Source: Volucella zonaria (lineage: Eukaryota > Arthropoda > Insecta > Diptera > Syrphidae). Taken from it: a stretch of DNA of 64,000 bases. The stretch lies in contig OZ014530.1 in the NCBI GenBank assembly GCA_963966105.1, positions 236,392,826 to 236,456,825 on the forward strand, given 5' to 3'. How positions within the stretch are numbered: the stretch's first letter is position 1; every line of letters starts with the position of its first letter. The translations under genes and the position numbers were made by a program. Positions 53,590 to 64,000 of the stretch are shown here, in pieces. The notes beneath the pieces are model-generated. The model did not search any database. It was given only the letters and a program-made list of their open reading frames with translations, and was not told the DNA's origin.

Positions 53590-55020
53590 GCGTATAAATT
53601 GAGGATGATTGATCAAAAAGAATATGCAATGAAAATTGACAAACTGCTAGCGAGATTTGTTATTCAAGAAGATGGTTGCCACGCCACCCTGAAAGTTCTG
53701 CTTAAACGAGCGATTTTATTTATAGTATTGATATTTAATGCTATAATCACAGTACAGTACTATCCTTGTAGTTGGAAACTGGCGGGGATCCACATGATTC
53801 ATAAGCCTGGCAAGCTACAGGATGACCCAGAGGCATACCGTCCAATTAGCCTTCTCCCTTCGCTTTCAAAGGTCTTTGAGAGGCTCATCATGAAGAGGCT
53901 GTCCAAGGTTGTAGACCTAAAAAATGTTTTGCCGGATCACCAATTTGGATTTCGGGAAGGGCATGGCGCCATTGAACAAGTCCACATAGTGGTAAATCAC
54001 ATCTTCAAGGCGTATGACGATAAGGAGTACTGCAACGGCGTATTTCTTGATGTCCAACAGGCATTTAACCAGGTCTGGCACAATGGTCTCTTAGTTAAAG
54101 TGAAAGGAAAACTACCCGTCTCCTTCTATCTACTTTTCTATTCATATTTAAACAAGCGCCAGTTTCACATAAAAGTGAGAGCTTCCATCTCAATTACCTG
54201 TACAATAAAACCTGGTGTGCCACAAGTAAGCGTACTTGGACCATTCTTTTACTGCCTATTTACGGCTGACGTTCCAAACCCTGGAGAAGCCATCACGACC
54301 ATCCCTGAAGAAAAGGCACTACTCGCATCGTACGCAGATGACATCTGGTTTTTTTTATTCGGCGCCATGTGAGAATAGGGCAACTGACGGTGTGCAGACG
54401 TATCTCAACCTGCTTGAGAACTGGCCTCGCAGGCGGAACATTAAGCTGAATTCCCGCAAATGGAAGAACATCTGCTAGACCTTCCGCAAGCGGTAGGTGC
54501 ATCCAGTCCAGATCAATAATACGTCGCTGCAGCTAGATCAAGAGCCAAATATCTGGTCATCGTCCTGGACAAGCGATTGACCTTCAAATCGCATGACCTT
54601 CAAACTCTTTCAAATTGCAGGTTCAAGCTTGAACGGTTTAACTGGATGCTATGGTGCGATTCAAAACTACCGCTGCGATGTAAAAGAAAGGTATACGAGA
54701 GCATCATTGTACCGACTTGGAAGTATGGAATCCAGATTTGGGGAATAGCTGCAATGTCAAGCCGTAAACGGATCCAGGCGGTTCAAAACAGAGTCCTAAG
54801 GATCATAACTGTTTGCGAATGGTACGTTCGAGGTTCGACTCTTCGTCGTGACCTAAATTTGGATTCCGTTGAGCTTCTAATTAATCGGCACTGCAGCAAA
54901 TATAGCAACAGACTTCATTCATACATGAGCAGACTGGCAAGGACTCTAGCAGACGAGCGACCTATCACCAGGTTAAAAAGATGACAAGTGTTATAAAATA
55001 AAACTAGAAATAAATTGTAA
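53590..55020 (+). mobile_element. Jockey-clade LINE ORF2 3' half
   Basis: Open 53587-54372 with MIHKPGKLQDDPEAYRPISL, LLPSLSKVFERLIMKRL, LPDHQFGFREGHGAIEQVH, GVFLDVQQAFNQVWH, PGVPQVSVLGPFFYCLFTAD and the catalytic box ASYADDIWF (54328-54354). A one-base shift in a T-run near 54350 then breaks it. Downstream frames give LENWPRRRNIKLNSRKW, the KRLTFKSHDLQTL region (from 54560) and KVYESIIVPTWKYGIQIWGI, ending VELLINRHCSKYSNRLHSYM..LKR with a stop at 54982. A short A+T-rich 3' UTR ends near 55020. The N-terminal endonuclease is missing. Similar in order to Jockey/X-type elements. Confidence 0.88.
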
Positions 55021-55921
55021 CCTTTGATACACAAAGGCTTGGATTAAAATTAATCGTAGTATTCCTGTATTGTAATTGTAATATTTTGCAGGCCGATTCT
55101 GGAAGAAATAATAATAAAAAAAGAGGGTTTTTCTTTCTGTTAAGAAAGCTTAGACAAAGAACTAGTCCATTACGTATATAATCCTTGTATGTTACTTTTA
55201 CTGGAATTTCTCTGTCTTCCATAGGGTAAGTAAGCGTTTCAGCCTACACCAGCTTTTTGGCGTTACAGCCTGATACGAGCGCAAGCAGTATGCTCACAGA
55301 GAAGTGCTCCGTGAAGTGGTCATCAGTGTCATATTGATATTGGTTTGGTAGGTTTCTGTACTGATGCTGATGACCATATAAGAGCTGCGTTAATCAAAAT
55401 TGAGTTACTGATAGTCGCAATCAAAATGGGTATAGCCTAGACCGCCTATGTTGTTCAAGCTTTTAGATCTGTATATTCTCCAGGGTAACATTCCTTAGAT
55501 TTCTTCCGATGTAAGTAAATTCCTTAACTACTCCAAATTTATTGTAATTACTAGTGACGTAATCTGCTATACGTTTGGAATATTTCGGAGTTTGGGATAA
55601 TTTTTATTTTGCACGTTGTTTTTGTGGGATTCCGAATTCATCCACCGTCCTGCAGAGCTTAAGACAATAAATGCTATATATATATATATAAATGCCCCTG
55701 TCAAAACATCACATCGATATTGTGATAACCACTTAAAATGTGAACAGCGTCATCCGTATTTGAATAGCAAAATATTTCAATATTTAAATAGCAGAAGATT
55801 CAACCATTGGAGAAAAGAAACTTGTAGCGAATATTCTAGTGCAATGGGAATACGTATGTATGGAATGCTCGATAGTGCAGAACGTTATCGAAAGATGTCA
55901 GGGGAGTATAAATATCAGCGT
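55021..55921. other. Unassigned spacer
   Basis: Contains a (TA)n tract at 55677-55690 and ORF 55616-55927 without a recognised domain. Confidence 0.4.
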
Positions 55922-56487
55922 TACTGATGTGAAAAAAGTAATTACTCGGTATTTACTATTCCATACTTAAAATGAGTATCGATACCGAATATTACTCAAA
56001 ATAAGAATTCGATACTGATGCTCATTTGCTGACAAACGCCAAAGAAGCAATATAAAATACACATACCATGCATATGTAAATGCAAATATACAGCAATCCA
56101 ACAGTAGCAGCACGTCTCGTTTCCCTCCTTTATTATGTTCTACATTGCATATGCATGTGTACACTGTACACTGTTCCATTTTTCTCTTCTTCTAGTCCTG
56201 CACTCTCTTGTCTCACAGTATCAAACGTCTCACAAATCTCACAAGGCACAGTCGCACGATGTTCCATATATCATTCAGTTCCAATTTGATTACTTTTCTC
56301 CACTCATACTTTTAAACCGGCAATATCGCATACCAGGACTCATTGGGTTGATAGATACTCTGGTTCCAGAAAATGAATTTTGACTGGGAGATCAAGTACT
56401 AGGTATCGAATGCCAAATACCGAATATTGAATTTGAAGTAATCAGTAATCATTCGTTACTTAAAAGTAATCAAATTGCACATCACTA
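55922..56487. mobile_element. hAT-type MITE with 8-bp target duplication
   Basis: Left end TACTGATGTGAAAAAAGTAA, right end on the other strand TAGTGATGTGCAATTTGATT: short imperfect TIRs of the hAT kind. Flanking octamers ATCAGCGT (55914-55921) and ATCAGTGT (56488-56495) match at 7 of 8 positions, the size expected for hAT. Near both ends are GTAAT and TACTT runs. 566 bp with no transposase frame, so non-autonomous. Confidence 0.72.
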
Positions 56488-56495
56488 ATCAGTGT

Positions 56496-58724
56496 GGTAC
56501 AAGAAGTGCAAGTCAGTCATAGATGAACTAACCTAGATGGCAAACTTTCCAGATATTGGAAAACCAAAACCGGTTTTCTGTAAAAAGTGTGAATTGTCAT
56601 CAATGGCAATTTGCCCCCCATTTTACTCAAAAAACGTCATTGACATTACACACGCGTGCAAATCGCTCTCATTCCAACAATTTTACTTGTAAATTGCTCT
56701 CATTCTAGCAACTTTTCTGACAGGTTATAGAAATGGTAAAAATGTTAGTGAGAAAGTGAAGGGCTTGCAAAAGTATTAGTAGAGTGTGCCTATGATCTAA
56801 AGTGGGATTTGAAGTGCGAGTTACGAGAAGTGATAATGTGGTTTAAGTAAAAGGTAAAGGGGTTGAGAAAAATTGATTGAATTGTAAATTGTAACTGAAT
56901 TGAATAAAGTAATTGTATTGTAAGGAATAAGTTCTATCATTTGTACCTACCCACACAAACATTTTACAATATTTTAAAAGCTTAAATCTCCTTTAATAGT
57001 ATCATACTTATTACGGTTCGAACACACAGGGTGTATATTATGTAAATTGTTGATGTGTTGATGGGATTTATGCTGTTTGGTTAACCTTGTGCGCCAAGTG
57101 TTTTATTATCAGTAGATGATGTAGTGGTTAAGTGGTTTTTTGAGTGAAGTGGATTTTTGTATGGATGATGGAATGAATAATAGTTGACATGATTGTTGAA
57201 CTGAAGCAATGGATTAGTGGTTAGTAATGTACTCGGGGGTATTTGTGAAAAGAATGAGAGTGGGTGAAAAGTTTCGAATATCGTGAATATCAATCTGAAA
57301 TAATTTTAAATAACTGTGAAGTAAAATGTGCAACAAAATATTACACAGATTTTGAATTCAATTATGAAAAAAGCAAAATAAATTTATCAAATGTCTTTAT
57401 CTTAAATGAAGTAAACGAATGAAAACGATTTTTTAGTAGTTTTGTTAAACAATAAGAATACAATGCTTTTCATATTACAGATTGGTGTAATAATTTACTT
57501 AACAAATAAATATTTCGCAGAGCACAACATTTCGGTTCATTAGGATAGAGATTTTTTATTCATTTAGACTTAAACAATGTCTTCAATATTTTTTATTTGA
57601 ATATTTTCATTTTTGAGAACTCTCTCAAATTATTAAATTGTATTTTTTATTTTTTCTTGAATATATTTTTTGACTTTCTCATATCCAGCATATCCTCCAT
57701 TCCAAATTAAACCATGGGTTGATGAAAAGAGATGGACAATGCATTGACAAAAAAATCATATAAGCATAGATTTGCACATTAATTGATTGAAAATGTCAGC
57801 CAAAATTGATGGAGCTTACAAAATTATTGGAAAGAGAAGTATAACATTTAAGATTATATAAGATTAATATGGAGATATTTGCTAAGCTTGTGAAAAATAG
57901 TGAAATTGATAATATACTTGTATCAGTTAAAAGTATTCAAACCAAGATGCTAGCTATACTAAGGAATGATGAAATACCAAAACAGCTATATTTTATGACT
58001 GAAAATATTGAGAAGCAGAAGAACTTCAGGAGAAAGATAGCGCTTAGGCATTAACTGCCTTTGCTAGAATGTATTGAAGTAAGTGTGAATAAATATCAAC
58101 CCCTACGACGATTTATATATTATGATCTGCAACTTCAACTAAAAGGAAAAACTTGCATACGTCAATATACCATATCAAGATGAATATTGTTTTAAATGAA
58201 AAACCCTCAGAGAGTTATAAAGGATTTTCAAATAATTGTGAAATAATATCTCCTAAAGCAAAACGAAATTCAATGATGATGTGGCTTGTGATAAGCAAAC
58301 GGCTTTATGGACCGTTCAACCGATGAATTAATGGTTTTACGAACCACTCAACTGCTTATTTAACCGCTCAGTTAACTGCTTTTATCCGATTTTTTAACAG
58401 CTAAATTATCCGCCCAAATGCTAGTTAAACCATTACTGCAATCGGTTCATGATAACCATTGCACTCTGAAAGCCAACCATCACAGTTACTAGAGACCGCA
58501 CTTAAAACATCTATACACAGCCTTGATAAAAGTATTTCCTTGAAGCAAAGATCACAGTTAGATCGGAAGTTGGATATAATCTTTGGTTTGTATTTCGATA
58601 TTAAGACAAATTCAACAAAACAAATTGACGTAAGTTTTACAGTTAAGGAAGAAAACGATCTTATATTGCTGAAAACAAAAACACTTGAAAAATCATAGTA
58701 ATAAGAGTTATAAATAAACAAATA
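56496..58724. other. A+T-rich region, no gene assigned
   Basis: ORFs 57869-58054 (plus) and 58459-58698 (plus) lack recognisable domains. 58270-58440 has a loose repetition of AACCGCTCA/ACTGCTTA-like words. No TIR or target duplication found. Confidence 0.4.
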
Positions 58725-58779
58725 CTAGCGGATCCCGGGGTGCTTCACTACGCATGAATATTAACATCGAATCAAATTC

Positions 58780-60560
58780 ATTTGTTTTTTTTATTTTTTA
58801 TTTGGAAAAAATTAAAAAAAAAATTGTAAATCAATTCAATACAATAGTGCATACAATATTTTCTATTTGATTGTGTGGTGCATGAATAAATACATTTTTT
58901 GGTGCTCCCACTCTGGAACATGCTACGCCTGTGAGAAAAGCACGTTTCCTCCAAATTCACACCATACACTCTTGAAACTTTTGTCCTTGAGCTTTATGAA
59001 CGGTCATAGCAAAGGATAAACGCACGGGAAATTGAAGGCGTTTGAATTCAAATGGCATGTCTGTTGGTATTAATCCAACGGATCCGCGGTATCAGTACAA
59101 CTTATCATTTTGCTTTGCCGGTGGGAATTTTTGCTTTGATCAAATTGGGCATTCATTTTTTCATGGAAAGTCTCGTTCCATTGCAAAGTTTTGGTGAATT
59201 GAGATTTCGAAGAAATACTTTTAAATTCAAACGATGCGGTGGCATACCGGGTAGTTCCAAAGAATTCAAAAATTCAACCGGATAGTTTACTGTGTCTTCT
59301 TAATTCGTAGCAGTATCAATGGATTTGTATGACACCAAGTCACCTTGCAATTTCTGTTGAGTTTGAAAATTTATGTCATTAACATTTGCATTTTTTGGTG
59401 CTAAAATTACGCGTTCTCTTAACCAATCATGATTTTTATAGTTTTGAAAAAAGTTTAGAAAAACTTGATGGTAAAATTGTGTAAAAGTTATTTGATAACG
59501 TGATAAAACCATTTAAATCACTTGCAATTTTGCCATCGCCAATCTGCAGCAGTTGCTTTGAAAGCTCACGTGCTGATGGATCATTTTGAAGACGCACATG
59601 CATATTTATATTAAGTGATAACTTCTGTAAATTTCCCCAAAGAAACGAACTTTTCAAACATGCATTAATTCCATCAGTTGGGGTTGATTTGGGAATGACG
59701 GGCAACGTTTGTCGATAATCACTAGATAGCAATATTAATGCACCGCCGAACAACTGTTGATTTCCACGTAGATCCTGTAATGTTCGATTCAATGCTTCCA
59801 AAGATTTTTTATGGGCCATCGGACATTCATCCCATAGAATAATTGCTGCTTCTTGCAAAACTTTGGCCATTCCAGAATTTCTTGAAATATTACACATTGG
59901 AGTTCCAACCGCTTGCATGTTTAATGGCAATTTCAAAGCGGAATGTGCAGTTCGGCCACTATCCAATAATGTAGCTGCAATACCAGAAGAAGAAAGTGCC
60001 AATGCAATTTTTCGTCTGGATCGAATTGTTGCTAGGATTAATGAAAAAAAAAATGTTTTTCCAATGCCACCAGGAGCATCCAAAAAATAGAATCGACGAG
60101 AATAGTGTTGTTAATGACAGCTTGCAGGATTCTATCATATGCGTTCTTTTGCTGAAGATTCAACGCATACAATTCATCACATTGCTGTTCGCATTGCAAT
60201 TCTCTCTCAAATAAATCATGCATTGGACAATTTGGTGCGATCATGCCTAATTGTCTCAATGCTTTATTTGCAATCACAAGGAAAATGTCTTCAATCAATA
60301 TCAAAGTCTTATTATACATTTCTAATGTAAATATCAAACCGGGATCCACCAACGATGTCAAGGTTGAATCAAAATGCCTTCAGCCATGAAATCTTTATAT
60401 TTATTCCACAATTCAAGTGGGTTTGATGGATAACATGTTGATATTATTATTGCGAATAACATACGTATTTGATTTGGGTGAGCTGAAACTGATGCATCAT
60501 GAAGCGTATCATCTTCAAGCAAATGCAACCGTTGGCATGCATCACGATATGTTGCACGCA
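58780..60560 (-). pseudogene. Helitron helicase domain (Pif1-like), broken
   Basis: SF1B helicase for strand unwinding in rolling-circle transposition. Minus strand: linker ending KNAYDRILQAVINN near 60110; Walker A MDAPGGIGKTFFFSL (60038-60083); SSSGIAATLLDSGRTAHSAL (motif Ia); Walker B AAIILWDECPMAHKKSLEAL (59800-59860); LLSSDYRQTLPVI (motif III, GD changed to SD); NMHVRLQNDPSARELSKQLL. After breaks near 59436: LRERVILAPKNANVNDINF; VNYPVEFLNSLELPGMPPHR; and the last motif VYGVNLEETCFSHRRS near 58920-58970. Frameshifts near 60060, 59470, 59290 and 59020 inactivate it. Confidence 0.87.
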
Positions 60561-63057
60561 GTTCAGTTCAGTTCAGTTTATATGCATTTTTATTTTTTCA
60601 CTTAATTTACTCTTACTTGCTAGGCAAAAAAATGCTTAAAAGTTAGCTTAATTAACTTAAAATTATCTTATTCTAACTTACTGGCCCCATGCGGGCACTC
60701 TAAGTTAAACCTAAAACTTAAATTATGTCTTTCGACGTACCTTACTACTATACTATACTATTTCTATTAATTACAATTAAAACTAAGAAAACATTTTTTA
60801 CAAAAAAACTTAGTAACAGGACTGTTCTTTTTATTTTTTTATAAAACTTAAAACTAAAATCCTACAAACTACCTACAAATAAATTTTAATCTACTTAACC
60901 TACTTACATACATCTAATACATACATGTATACATATATATATATACATAATATATATATACTTAATATATATACATATGCATATACATATATATATACAT
61001 ATAAGTTGTTGTTTTTTTTTTGATTTTTTATTTTTATTAATTTTTTTTTTTTTTTTTTTTATATACATTTTTTTTTTCTTAAATCTAACTTACTCCTACT
61101 TAAAACTATGTAAGCCGGCCAACGCTAAAACAAAAATTAGGCGACCCACTTTGCTTCACAATCTATCAAGTATTGGAGGAATTCGACGACGAAGCATCCT
61201 CTCCTTCAAAAAGCCACCAAAATTGTTGGTGCTGCTGAGCAACATCCTTCATGTCGCGACTCCCTACCGCCCTACTGAACCGGAGACGCTCCGCACTGCC
61301 GTGTGCGACGTCTCTGTCGTAGTTGAGTCGCCTGTCCGCAGCTGTTCGAGCGACGTGGAAGATTAGCGGCACCGCCAATCTGTCCTGGATCAGACCTTTA
61401 CTATCTAAGTAGAGGAACGCTTCTGGAGGAATAAAGCCGTCAAAGCGAACTCTCTCGTGATACATATAATTAGGGTAGGAAGCCCCGGAGATCAGGTTGT
61501 TCGATGAGGTCATTGCTCTTGCAATGTGCCTTCGAGTCAACTTAATGACGAAATTGTCCACTCTTATTAGATTCGCCCTATTGTACAAGACCTCGTTACG
61601 ATAGAATTTTATGTACTCAGATTCTGGTGTTCTGTATAAGCGAAGACAAGTCCTAAGACAAGCCCTCTCAAACACCCGAATCTTTTCCAATAAACTTGCT
61701 CTCACGTTGAACCACACAGGACATCCAAATACAAGCATGGGCCTGATAAGGGCCATGTAGCAGATCACCTTCACCCTCGCATCGAGTTGGCTGTTATAAA
61801 ACAGTCTCCTTGTAAGGGCAAAAGCACCTCTGGCTCTGGCCAGAGCAACATCTATATGTTTGTTAAAATACAGATATTGATCTAGCCAGATCCCAAGGTA
61901 TCTGACTACATTTCGACAAGCAAGTGGCTGTCCATGTTGTCCGACGATAGAGAACTTTCGCCAATTCTTTCTGGTATCCCTAGAGGCTCCAGACAAAGGC
62001 GTTCTAAACAGAATGGTTTCCGACTTCTGAAAGTTGATTTTCAGCTTCCAGTCATCGCAATATTGTTTAATTTTTTCGAAGTCACGTTGCAAAAGCATAT
62101 TAATGACCTCAATCTTTGGACCTGATCTGTACGCAATTAAGTCGCCTGCGTACGCTATGGCATGGTGAAGTGAACCTATCAGATCACTTGTGTAAATGTT
62201 GAATAGGATCGGCGAATTTACCGCACCTTGTTGCAGACCGTTTTTAATGTTAAATGTTCCAGCAGAAGTCACATCGCCATTTTTCACGATGAACTGTCTA
62301 CTGGAGAGCATATTAAAAAGAATATACAGCAGTGGTTTACTAATGCCCATCCTGTCCAGCTTGAAGAAGAGTCCCTCTAACCATACGGTATCGAAGGCCT
62401 TTTCCAAGTCAATTAGGCAGGCACCAGTGCACTGTTTTTTGCTTTTGTTCCATTGGATATCAGAAACCAGTTTAGACGCGGCATGAATGATATCATGCCC
62501 CGCCTTGAAACCGAATTGATTATCCGGAACTATATGTTTGTCCTCAACCCACTTAGTCAGGACTCTATTGATTACCTTCTCGAAAACCTTACTGATGTTT
62601 GGAAGAAGACTGATCGAGCGGAGAGATTCGCCGGATTGGATGTGTCTTTATTCCTTTTGGGAATGGGATGTACCACCGCAATTTTCCAATGCGCTGGATA
62701 ATGTGCGTTATTCATTGCATTATTAAACAGGGTGGTATAAATGTTCACCGCTTCTAGTGGGAGATGTCGAAGCACAATGTTCGGTATTTCATCGGTTCCC
62801 ACTGATTTCTTACTTCTAAGCGATTCGAAGATCGATTGGAGCTCTTCCTTCGAAATGAACGGTGGTAATACCCTTTCGTTGGTGATGACATTATTTGCCA
62901 TATTCTCGTCACTGAACTGGATGAAACCCGAGTTCTCGAATCGCCAATTCACAATTTCATTTCGAAGGCAGAAGTTGTGCACAAGGACTTGACTCTCCAG
63001 GTCGTGGTTCGGTCCAATGATGTCATTCGCCTTGTACACTTCCTGGAAAGTCGCTAT
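60561..63057 (-). mobile_element. LINE-B copy B2, inserted in the Helitron
   Basis: Same family as 7929-11253. The flanking host sequence ATATGTTGCACGCA is duplicated at 60547-60560 and 63058-63071, extending to 19 bp with one mismatch. The 3' end on the minus strand reads AATGCATATAAACTGAACTG, with CTGAA repeated three times. The 5' truncation is in the region before RT. It is better preserved than B1. Confidence 0.93.
61166..63054 (-). pseudogene. LINE-B ORF2 reverse transcriptase, copy B2, one frameshift
   Basis: The frame 63054-62610 reads ATFQEVYKANDIIGPNHDL, KSVGTDEIPNIVLRHLPLEA and IPKRNKDTSNPANL. A 2-bp insertion near 62625 (CTCT where B1 has CT) then shifts the frame. The rest, about 62610-61166, is open: QFGFKAGHDIIHA, DLEKAFDTVWLEGLFFKLDR, QQGAVNSPILFN and the catalytic box AYAGDLIAY (AYADD in copy B1, so the second position is Gly here, an inactivating change). 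The C-terminal region with RPMLVFGCPVWFNVRASLLE follows and stops at 61166. Its 413-residue tail covers the 16 bp missing in B1. Confidence 0.9.
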
Positions 63058-64000
63058 ATATGTTGCACGCAATTCACTATCAATAGTCCATAAATCCTGA
63101 AACGACTGTGGCCCACGTACGTTCACCAACAACAATCGAAAATAAAAACATTCAACGTATTTGGACTAACTGTATAAATGCGACCTAAAGCATCCGTTTA
63201 AAAAACACCTCGGTAACCATCTACAGGAGTACCTTGTTTTCATCGTTGAAATTGTTTTGTTGATGCGTTACAAGTGAAATATCGTGATACTTGGAAAATT
63301 TATCCGTTTCATATACTCGTAACTTGAAAAAAGCTGTCAGTGTAGTTGATTAGAGGCTGTACTAGTCTTTGTGCGGCATTTGCATCAGTAAAATAAACAC
63401 GTTGGCCATTTTCAAGATGGACTCCTAAATGTATAACAAATCAACAGAATGTCTGTCATGTATTGGGAACGATAAAATTCGCCAAATAGCTTCGTTAGTA
63501 CTAATAAGTATATCGTCCCATTTGATACTGCAAAATTTCATCATCTCTATTTTCAGCAGCCACTCCGAAAACGGCCACATCGCTATCTGTATTAACATAC
63601 TTGCAAATGTATTTTATTGATTTGACTGAATTGCAGTATTCGACATTTATTTGAACATTGAACATTTTTGATAACAACGGTGAATACGGCACTCTCCAAC
63701 GATTATCAACTTTAAAGTCTTCATTACGGATTTTAATAGTATGTAGTCGTTTTACCATTATCTTGAGTTGATCGTCGACGATACTGTGGATATCCATCAT
63801 TGATCAGCAATCAATTGTCGTGGAAAACGATTTGAACATTTGTCGTCGATCATACATGGCGAATTTGTATTGATTTCACCGCTTGGACCGTGTATCATAT
63901 TTTTCGTGACAATTGCGAATAATTGTGGATCTATGGTTTGACCTGGAATTTCGGCCAATGTAACACAAGCCTCTTTTTTGCCATTCAATTGTATACATGT
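63058..64000 (-). pseudogene. Helitron Rep-side region (helitron-like domain), broken and cut by the window edge
   Basis: Minus strand from the edge: PQLFAIVTKNMIHGPSGEIN and SPCMIDDKCSNRFPRQ near 63800-63960, the conserved part after the Rep motifs. Then NRWRVPYSPLLSKMFNVQIN, EYCNSVKSIKYICKYVNTDS and DEILQYQMGRY to 63501. After shifts LLLVNVRGPQSFQDL and DSELRATY run up to the LINE. The Rep HUH motif would lie outside the window. Stops near 63795, 63500 and 63425. Confidence 0.85.

Larger units (their letters stand above)
58725..64000 (-). mobile_element. Helitron (rolling-circle transposon), 3' end present, interrupted by LINE-B copy B2
   Basis: Minus-strand Rep/helicase protein. The 3' end reads CCCGGGATCCGCTAG at 58725 followed by T, the CTAG|T terminus expected for Helitrons, which insert between A and T. 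A short hairpin-like run (GTGAAGCAC) precedes it. The element continues beyond the right edge of the window. LINE-B copy B2 (60561-63057) divides it. Confidence 0.85.

Noticed and set aside
55616..55927. 103-codon plus-strand ORF as a gene
   Set aside because: Includes a (TA)n microsatellite-coded stretch and runs into the hAT MITE. No domain recognised.
57869..58698. Two small ORFs as exons of one gene
   Set aside because: No matching splice sites with consistent phase, and no recognisable family.
1..64000. CRISPR arrays, prokaryotic operons, tRNA genes
   Set aside because: No regular direct-repeat and spacer pattern, no GGTTCGANTCC-type B box in a tRNA-like context, and no bacterial gene organisation.

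Overview
The window is an A+T-rich stretch of insect nuclear DNA that is almost entirely transposable elements (TEs), most broken and many nested. A 5S rRNA-like sequence close to the dipteran 5S gene, many Tc1/mariner-superfamily copies, a THAP/P-element transposase, a Transib, a Helitron, Jockey/I/LOA-type LINEs and Gypsy and BEL polyproteins together suggest a higher dipteran, possibly a tephritid-like fly. That assignment is inference. I see no bacterial or phage genes, no CRISPR array, and no tRNA gene.

Layout. 1-1.7 kb: two decayed LINE pieces. 2.3-7.8 kb: four Tc1/mariner-superfamily elements, one (6944-7812) an internally deleted mariner with an intact 208-codon ORF. 7.88-11.46 kb: a 5S rRNA-derived SINE-like repeat split by a LINE (family B). 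11.76-12.23 kb (- strand): the only stretch that looks like a host gene, two exons with good splice sites. 13.3-19.2 kb: LINE-A fragments, two mariners and a DD37E-type element. 19.2-22 kb: a GC-rich unclassified block and A+T-rich spacer. 22-25.9 kb: LINE pieces. 26-27.55 kb: an internally deleted Transib. 27.7-28.4 kb: RNase H end of a LOA/I-type LINE. 30-35.3 kb: two near-identical mariners, a GTACTT-rich foldback, and a mariner-superfamily element with about 490-bp terminal inverted repeats (TIRs) interrupted by one of the mariners. 35.5-37.6 kb: a Mutator-like (Phantom-type) element interrupted by a relative in reverse. 38.2-39.5 kb: a Tc1-type element. 40.4-44 kb: a P-like element interrupted by an irritans-type mariner. 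44.6-49 kb: Gypsy (+, split by LINE-A) meeting BEL/Pao (-). 49-55 kb: Jockey-type LINEs and scraps. 55.9-56.5 kb: a hAT-type MITE. 58.7-64 kb: a Helitron (-) split by a second LINE-B copy and running off the window.

There is no operon or pathway here. The logic is insertion history: at least six clear element-in-element events, several dated relative to each other by target-site duplications (TSDs). The most unusual items are the 5S-derived SINE-like repeat with its own TSD, the deletion-derivative transposases that keep only DNA-binding and C-terminal parts, the long-TIR element, the foldback, and a LINE family whose five copies share a 3' hairpin.
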